Assembly: GCA_030680655.1 (NCBI GenBank)
Contig: JAUXUZ010000471.1
Span: forward strand, 1 to 6,548
From: Phycisphaerales bacterium
Lineage (GTDB): Bacteria; Planctomycetota; Phycisphaerae; Phycisphaerales; UBA1924
Length of the DNA stretch: 6,548 bases
Direction: 5' to 3'
Shown here: positions 4,913 to 6,548 of the stretch, piece by piece
Layout: each line of letters opens with the position of its first letter
How positions within the stretch are numbered: the stretch's first letter is position 1
The notes under the pieces: generated by a model
Databases searched by the model: none
Told to the model about the DNA's origin: nothing
The model's input: only the letters and a program-made list of their open reading frames with translations
Program-made: the position numbers and the translations under genes

Positions 4913-6548
4913 ATGGCCAAGAAGAAACGATCACTGAAGACGGACGCTTGCCGGGAGGCAACGTGCCCCGTGTTCCCAGGCAAAGGGGAGTCTGGCGCCT
5001 CCGGCATACCGTCGGGCTGTGAATGCGGGCGGAGCGCCGAGCTGGAAGCTGTGCTCGCCTCGACGCTCGATCCAGTCATCACAATTGACTCGTTCGGGAC
5101 AGTCCGGTCCGCCAGCAAATCGATCGAGCGCGTCTTCGGATGGAAGCCCGGTGAGTTGGTGGGCCGCAACGTCCATGTGCTCATGCCAGAGCCGCACCGC
5201 TCGGGTCACAACCAGTACCTCGCGAACTACCGGAAGACGCTCAAGACCAAGATTCTGGGCCGTACCAGAGAGTTCGAAGCCGTGCGAAAGGACGGCACAG
5301 GTTTCCCCGTCGAACTGTCGGTGTCGCGGGCCGACGTGCCCGGCCAGTCCTTGCCCCTCTTTGTCGGCATCATCAAGGACGTGTCGGAACGGAAGGCGGC
5401 CGAACGCGAGCTGCAGCGGCACCGCCGGCAACTTGATGCGATGGTCCGCGAGCGAACCCGCGCACTGGAACAGAGCCACGAGCAGCTCCGCATGGCCGAA
5501 CGACTGGCGGCCATCGGCACCCTCGCCGCGGGCCTGGGCCACGACATGAACAACGTGTTGCTTCCGATGCGAACGAGGATGAACGCCTTGGACGCGATGG
5601 TGCTGCCCAAGGCGGCGACCGAACACCTGGTCCAAATGCGGAAGTCTTGTGCGTACCTGCAGCAACTCACCGACGGCCTGCACATGCTGGCGCTCAGCCC
5701 GGATGAAGACGACGCCACGGACGCGGCCACCGATCTGCACGAATGGTGGAGCACCGTCGGCCCGTTGCTGACCAAGGCCGTGCCCAAGGGGGTTCGATTC
5801 GAGTCAACGGTTGCAAGAGGACTGCCGCGCGTTCCGGTCGCGCCCCACAAACTCACGCAGGCCGTGCTCAACCTCATCGTCAACGCCGGCGAGGCGATCC
5901 AATCCATGCGCAAACGCCCACATCGCGCGGTCGTGCGGCTGTGGGCTCACGCCCCGGGGGGAAAGGCGGCGGTGAAGGCAGGGTCGCGCGAGGTTCACCT
6001 GGGTGTCGCCGACAACGGCCCCGGAATGACGCCCGAAGTGCGTGCCCATGCATTCGACGCTTTCTACACAACGAAAAAGCGTGGCTTGGGCACCGGCCTT
6101 GGCCTCTCGCTGGTGCGGAGCGTGGTGGTGAACGCCGGAGGAGAGATCGACATCGAGACCTCCTCGGGCAAGGGTGGGAAACGCGGAGCGGGGGGCACCG
6201 AGATTGTGCTCACGTTCCCAAGTGTTCACGAACGCGAAGGCAGCGACTCTGCTCGTGCGGCGACGGTGCATCTCCACGACCGTCGCGCCGCGTCGATGGC
6301 CGCGCACATCCTGGAAGCAGCCGGTTGGCACGTCACGCGCGCCGCTGACCCGAGCCCTCCTCTCCCCGCTGCACCCGGCGGTTCAACGATCTGGGTCACT
6401 GAGCCAAGCGAACACGCGATCAAGGCGGCGAAGGAATACGCGAAGGGTGCTCGTTCTGCCATTGTCGCCGTCGGAACGCCGTCCCCACTTGCCCCATGGG
6501 CGAGGCTCGGGGCAATCGTGGTCGAGACCCCGCGTGACTTCGATACCC
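4913..6548 (+). CDS. Soluble FixL-like PAS sensor histidine kinase with C-terminal pseudo-receiver-like domain, partial (3' end missing)
   Basis: An open frame of 545 codons runs off the right edge. A TAA four codons upstream of the ATG makes 4913 the earliest possible start. There is no membrane helix. After a Cys-containing leader (Cys13, Cys18, Cys36, Cys38) comes a PAS domain at about 44-160 with the FixL-like run VLMPEPHRSGHNQY. His99 and Arg119 align by eye with the haem-ligating His and distal Arg of Bradyrhizobium FixL. A coiled linker (161-195) leads to the H-box with His210 in GLGHDMNN, the N-box HKLTQAVLNLIVNAGEAI (Asn320, Asn324), G1 DNGPGM at 367-372, the F-box region 381-385 and G2 GLGTGLGL at 391-398. 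Residues about 449-545 look receiver-like, but the beta-3 position reads IWVTEP, without the phospho-acceptor Asp. It probably senses oxygen or redox state and controls the divergent operon, by inference. No separate response regulator lies in the window. Confidence 0.93.
   Translation, partial: MAKKKRSLKTDACREATCPVFPGKGESGASGIPSGCECGRSAELEAVLASTLDPVITIDSFGTVRSASKSIERVFGWKPGELVGRNVHVLMPEPHRSGHNQYLANYRKTLKTKILGRTREFEAVRKDGTGFPVELSVSRADVPGQSLPLFVGIIKDVSERKAAERELQRHRRQLDAMVRERTRALEQSHEQLRMAERLAAIGTLAAGLGHDMNNVLLPMRTRMNALDAMVLPKAATEHLVQMRKSCAYLQQLTDGLHMLALSPDEDDATDAATDLHEWWSTVGPLLTKAVPKGVRFESTVARGLPRVPVAPHKLTQAVLNLIVNAGEAIQSMRKRPHRAVVRLWAHAPGGKAAVKAGSREVHLGVADNGPGMTPEVRAHAFDAFYTTKKRGLGTGLGLSLVRSVVVNAGGEIDIETSSGKGGKRGAGGTEIVLTFPSVHEREGSDSARAATVHLHDRRAASMAAHILEAAGWHVTRAADPSPPLPAAPGGSTIWVTEPSEHAIKAAKEYAKGARSAIVAVGTPSPLAPWARLGAIVVETPRDFDT

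Noticed and set aside
4663..5184. Minus-strand open frame across the divergent spacer, ending in a short Cys-rich peptide (MCERCASC)
   Set aside because: It overlaps the start of both the HMA and kinase genes in other frames. Its sequence is biased and domain-free, and the Cys-rich end is a frame-shifted reading of the HMA metal loop.
4931..5740. 269-codon minus-strand frame opposite the kinase
   Set aside because: The plus strand carries an uninterrupted PAS/histidine kinase with all H, N, G1, F and G2 boxes, so this is a shadow.
5743..6348. 201-codon plus-strand frame inside the kinase gene
   Set aside because: It is an alternative frame of the kinase catalytic domain, Arg-rich and without motifs. 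The kinase frame stays open throughout, so it is not a frameshift product.

Overview
The window is GC-rich, gene-dense bacterial DNA with compact spacing and clear Shine-Dalgarno sites. Nothing names the organism outright. The GC bias, the small AMPK-type glycogen-binding protein and the style of the Met/Pro/Ala-rich secreted proteins make a Planctomycetota-like environmental bacterium my best guess, held weakly. No rRNA, tRNA, insertion sequence or CRISPR array is visible.

Layout. Six genes run leftward on the minus strand as one tight array. In transcription order they are: a Cys-rich heavy-metal-associated (HMA) chaperone-like protein (4741-4484); a secreted Met-rich protein with a Spy/CpxP-like LTxxQ domain (4370-3315); a small AMPK/CBM48 glycogen-binding-domain protein (3269-2913); a four-helix membrane protein rich in histidine (2903-2499); a 649-residue membrane-anchored reductase with FAD/NAD(P)H and plant-type [2Fe-2S] domains (2502-553); and a haem-b-type membrane protein cut by the window edge (549-1). 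Gaps are 113, 45, 9, -4 and 3 bases, so at least the last four genes are very probably co-transcribed and translationally coupled. On the plus strand, divergent across a 171-base spacer, a soluble PAS histidine kinase (4913 to the right edge) carries a FixL-like haem-PAS signature and ends in a receiver-like domain without a recognisable phospho-acceptor Asp.

How the genes may work together (inference). The reductase has a signal peptide, a periplasmic His/Met-rich domain, one membrane helix and a cytoplasmic FNR-ferredoxin module. The next gene supplies a membrane helix with an H-x13-H pair typical of transmembrane haem b proteins. Together they look like a path from cytoplasmic NAD(P)H through FAD, [2Fe-2S] and haem to the periplasm. 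The Met-rich LTxxQ protein and the HMA protein suggest that the acceptor or substrate is a soft metal, most likely copper. The adjacent kinase suggests control by oxygen, another haem ligand or redox state. I recognise the parts but not a named system made of them.

No stretch longer than 300 bases lacks a gene. The two notable spacers are 4371-4483 and 4742-4912.
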